A DNA stretch of 5,766 nucleotides from Acidobacteriaceae bacterium (GTDB lineage Bacteria > Acidobacteriota > Terriglobia > Terriglobales > Acidobacteriaceae), in contig PMWR01000586.1 in the NCBI GenBank assembly GCA_003166055.1, positions 5,413 through 11,178 of the forward strand. The letters run 5' to 3'. Made by a program: the position numbers and the translations under genes. Under the pieces are notes generated by a model, which searched no databases, was not told the origin of the DNA, and saw only the letters and a program-made list of their open reading frames with translations. How positions within the stretch are numbered: the first letter of the stretch is position 1; the number at the start of each line of letters is the position of its first letter. This document shows, one piece after another, positions 3,439 to 5,766 of this stretch.

Positions 3439-5766
3439 TTATTCGTACCGCAACGCCTCCACCGGCTCCACCTTCATCGCCGCCCGCGCCGGAATCAACG
3501 TAGCCGCCAGCGCCACAACGCCCAGCAGCACAACAACGGCGCCATACGTCGCCGGATCGCGCGGCCCCACATTGAACAGCAAGCCTTTGAGCAGTTGCGC
3601 GCAAGCCAGTGCCCCGCCCAGTCCAACCACGCCGCCCAGCGCAATCAGCCGCACGCCTTCGCCGGCAATCAGTCGCAGAATGTCCAGCCGCGTCGCGCCC
3701 AGCGCCATCCGCACGCCAATCTCCTGCGTCCGCTGCGTGGCCACAAATGAAATCACGCCATAGAGTCCAATCACCGCCATCAGCAGCCCGCAGAACGCGA
3801 AGAACCCCAGCAGCGCCGTCTCAAATCGCGGCCGGTCCGCCAGCTTGCTCACCTGCTCGCTGACGGTGTCGATCACGACGGGAGCAATCGGGTCCAGTTG
3901 TGCAACCCGTTGCCCAATCCAGGGCGCGACCACCGATGTGGGAAGGCTGGTCTCAAGAAGGAAGAAATGATGCTGACTCCACGCTTCCGGATGGAGGTTG
4001 CTTTTCAGTTCGTAGATCTCGGGATCGTCCTGGCCGGTGAGGCCGCCGTTCTTCACATTTGCCGCAACGCCTGCGACCGTGTAAACCGGACCCGGCATGC
4101 GATAGGGGTTAAAAACCGAATGCTCGATGTGCTGCCCAATGGCGTTGCCGTCAGGAAACATGCGCGCGGCAAGCGCAGCGCTCAGGATCACAAATCCTTC
4201 CTTCGACCCACGTTCCTCTTCAGTAAATCCGCGACCTTGAAGGATAGGGATATGCAGCACGTGAAAGTAATCGGGCGTGACCGATCGCCAAACCACAGAC
4301 CCACCCACTCCGGCAGGTGCGGGGGGCTTGCCTGCAACCTCCAGATCCGCGTAGCGGCATCCATCGTGCCAGCCATCCGGCGGCAGCGAATCGCTCATAC
4401 CCACTGCCGTCACGCCTGGTATCTGCCGCAGCGCCGCCTCAGCGCGCAGATAAAAGTCCTGCAATCCGCTCGGATACTGCTCCCAATTCAGCGGCACATG
4501 GACAGTCATCACGTTGCGCGTCTGCATGCCCAGATTCTGCTGCTCCAGATTCCAGAAGCTCCTGACCAGCAAGCTCGCGCCCGAGAGCAGTACCACGCAG
4601 AGTCCAATCTGCATCACCACCAGCATGCGCCTCAACCGCGCCTGCCCACCGGACTTCGTCTGTCGCGCAGCCAGCGCCGCAGCCCTTGGCTTCTCAAGCG
4701 CCGGCAGTATCCCGAACAACGCGGCGCACAGCAAGGAGACGACCACCGTGAACAAAACAATCCGCAGATCAAGTCGCGCAGCAGCAAGAAACGGCACGCC
4801 CGTCGGAGCAATGGCAATGAAGACGCGCAGCAGAATCTCCGCGAGTACGCATCCAGCAGCGGCGCCCGCGATAGCCAGCATGACCGCCTCCGTCAGTGTC
4901 TGGCGAATCAGCCTTCCGCGGCTTGCGCCCAGCGCCGACCGCACCGCCAGTTCCCGCTCGCGTGCCGCGCCACGGGCTGAAAACAGGCTGGCCACGTTGG
5001 CGCAGGCAATCAGCAGCACTGCCAACACCGCGCCCAGCAACACCCACGCGGCTTTGTACGCGTCCGCCATTTGCCGGTCGCGTATCGAGCGCACCTGCAA
5101 ATGAAAATCCTTCCGAATCTCCGCCGGAATCCACTGCTGTGTATGCAGAAACAGAGGCTCCATTTCCGCCTTGGCCTCGGGCACGCTCACTCCGGGCTTC
5201 AACCGCGCAAAAGCCCACAGAGGGTAACCAATGCCGCTGTTCACCTTGTTCTGCTCCGCCCGATCGATCTGCGCCGGCCTGAGAATATCCGTCTCCTGCA
5301 GCCGCGGCATCTCAAAGTCTCTGGGCAGCACGCCGACAACACGCACCGCGTGGCCGTCAATCTGGATGGTCTTATCCACCGCAGCCGGGTCGCGGTTAAA
5401 CCGGCTCAGCCACAGCCCGTCGGAGATCATGGCTGCCGCGGGACCGTTAGGAAGGTCCTCTTCCGGCGTGAAGTTTCGCCCGGCGATCGGCATAACACCC
5501 AGCGTAGGCAGAAAATTTTGCGCAACGTGAATGCAGTGCAGGTGCACAGGATTCGATTCCGTCAAATTGCAATCGCCATAGCCGTTCTCGTACGTCACCG
5601 ACTGAAACGGTTTTTGTCGATCGCGCCAATCGAAGAAGAATCCGCCCAGCGTGAACTCCTGCTTCTCAAGAGACTGCGACAGCCCGAACGACACCAGCCG
5701 ATCGTCCTGCGCATAAGGCAAAGATCGAAACAGTATCCGGTCAACAACGCTGAAGACGGCCGTAGT
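3439..5766 (-). CDS. ADOP-family MacB/FtsX-like ABC transporter permease (runs off right edge)
   Basis: The frame is open from the right edge to a TAA at 3441-3439, giving 775 residues. The first visible residues, TTAVFSVVDRILFRSLPY, are an internal ADOP signature after the first helix, so the true start lies outside the window and the TTG at 5721 is not it. The architecture is a duplicated MacB unit. A periplasmic domain (about 20-235) is followed by an FtsX domain with helices near 240-262, 294-317 and 336-357. A linker leads to another helix (381-401), a second periplasmic domain (about 402-645) and a second FtsX domain with helices near 650-677, 704-726 and 742-763. Matching cytoplasmic loops, ELAVRSALGASRGRL and EIGVRMALGATRLDI, show the duplication. 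The C terminus EPVEALRYE is typical. ADOP proteins are inner-membrane permeases often found without an adjacent ATPase, and none is visible here. The substrate is unknown. It converges on ilvE. Confidence 0.93.
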   Translation of the reverse strand, partial: TTAVFSVVDRILFRSLPYAQDDRLVSFGLSQSLEKQEFTLGGFFFDWRDRQKPFQSVTYENGYGDCNLTESNPVHLHCIHVAQNFLPTLGVMPIAGRNFTPEEDLPNGPAAAMISDGLWLSRFNRDPAAVDKTIQIDGHAVRVVGVLPRDFEMPRLQETDILRPAQIDRAEQNKVNSGIGYPLWAFARLKPGVSVPEAKAEMEPLFLHTQQWIPAEIRKDFHLQVRSIRDRQMADAYKAAWVLLGAVLAVLLIACANVASLFSARGAARERELAVRSALGASRGRLIRQTLTEAVMLAIAGAAAGCVLAEILLRVFIAIAPTGVPFLAAARLDLRIVLFTVVVSLLCAALFGILPALEKPRAAALAARQTKSGGQARLRRMLVVMQIGLCVVLLSGASLLVRSFWNLEQQNLGMQTRNVMTVHVPLNWEQYPSGLQDFYLRAEAALRQIPGVTAVGMSDSLPPDGWHDGCRYADLEVAGKPPAPAGVGGSVVWRSVTPDYFHVLHIPILQGRGFTEEERGSKEGFVILSAALAARMFPDGNAIGQHIEHSVFNPYRMPGPVYTVAGVAANVKNGGLTGQDDPEIYELKSNLHPEAWSQHHFFLLETSLPTSVVAPWIGQRVAQLDPIAPVVIDTVSEQVSKLADRPRFETALLGFFAFCGLLMAVIGLYGVISFVATQRTQEIGVRMALGATRLDILRLIAGEGVRLIALGGVVGLGGALACAQLLKGLLFNVGPRDPATYGAVVVLLGVVALAATLIPARAAMKVEPVEALRYE

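Noticed and set aside
2971..3604. Overlapping minus-strand frames of 102-149 codons in the spacer after ilvE
   Set aside because: They translate the hairpin repeats in several frames, overlap each other, ilvE and the permease gene, and have no domain or ribosome binding site.
3898..4980. Long plus-strand open frame of 360 codons opposite the permease gene
   Set aside because: It is the antisense shadow of the ADOP coding sequence. The minus-strand frame has clear domains and family motifs, whereas this one is rich in R, H, Q and P with no domain and no ribosome binding site.
5719..5721. TTG at 5721 as the start of the permease
   Set aside because: The frame continues upstream to the window edge, encoding TTAVFSVVDRILFRS, which is conserved ADOP sequence, so the gene is cut by the window rather than starting here.

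Overview
The window looks like chromosomal DNA of a GC-rich member of the Acidobacteriota, probably class Terriglobia. The main evidence is the large minus-strand gene at the right end, a permease of the ADOP type (acidobacterial duplicated orphan permease), a family typical of that phylum. Supporting this, the spacers are full of short GC-rich stem-loop repeats of a kind I associate from memory with acidobacterial genomes; I could not check that here.

Layout from left to right. Positions 1-321 (minus) hold the first 107 codons of a class I SAM-dependent methyltransferase that continues past the left edge. A spacer of about 240 bp with a 14-bp stem-loop separates it from a divergent MFS transporter gene of the YnfM type (560-1828, plus; start uncertain). 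A 268-bp repeat-bearing spacer follows, with a second stem-loop of the same design, a third hairpin repeat and a 21-bp tandem duplication. Next is ilvE (2097-3038, plus), a branched-chain-amino-acid transaminase with a clear ribosome binding site and a terminator-like hairpin after it. Positions 3039-3438 contain no convincing gene but a tight run of at least five hairpin modules, the last being a second copy of the repeat that precedes ilvE. Positions 3439-5766 (minus) hold the ADOP permease, which runs past the right edge and converges on ilvE.

The genes do not form one operon or pathway. ilvE serves leucine, isoleucine and valine metabolism, the MFS protein is a probable exporter of unknown substrate, the ADOP protein is a MacB-like permease with no ATPase gene in view, and the methyltransferase substrate is unknown.

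The most interesting content is the non-coding repeat system. Two stem-loops (373-408 and 1840-1874) share the same outer seven base pairs, including a G-T wobble at the same place, but have different inner seven base pairs that are fully complementary in each copy. A third hairpin (3267-3291) differs from the second by a compensated base pair. This pattern points to selection on, or copying of, a folded structure rather than a fixed sequence. I saw no CRISPR array, tRNA, rRNA, transposase or recognisable defence system.
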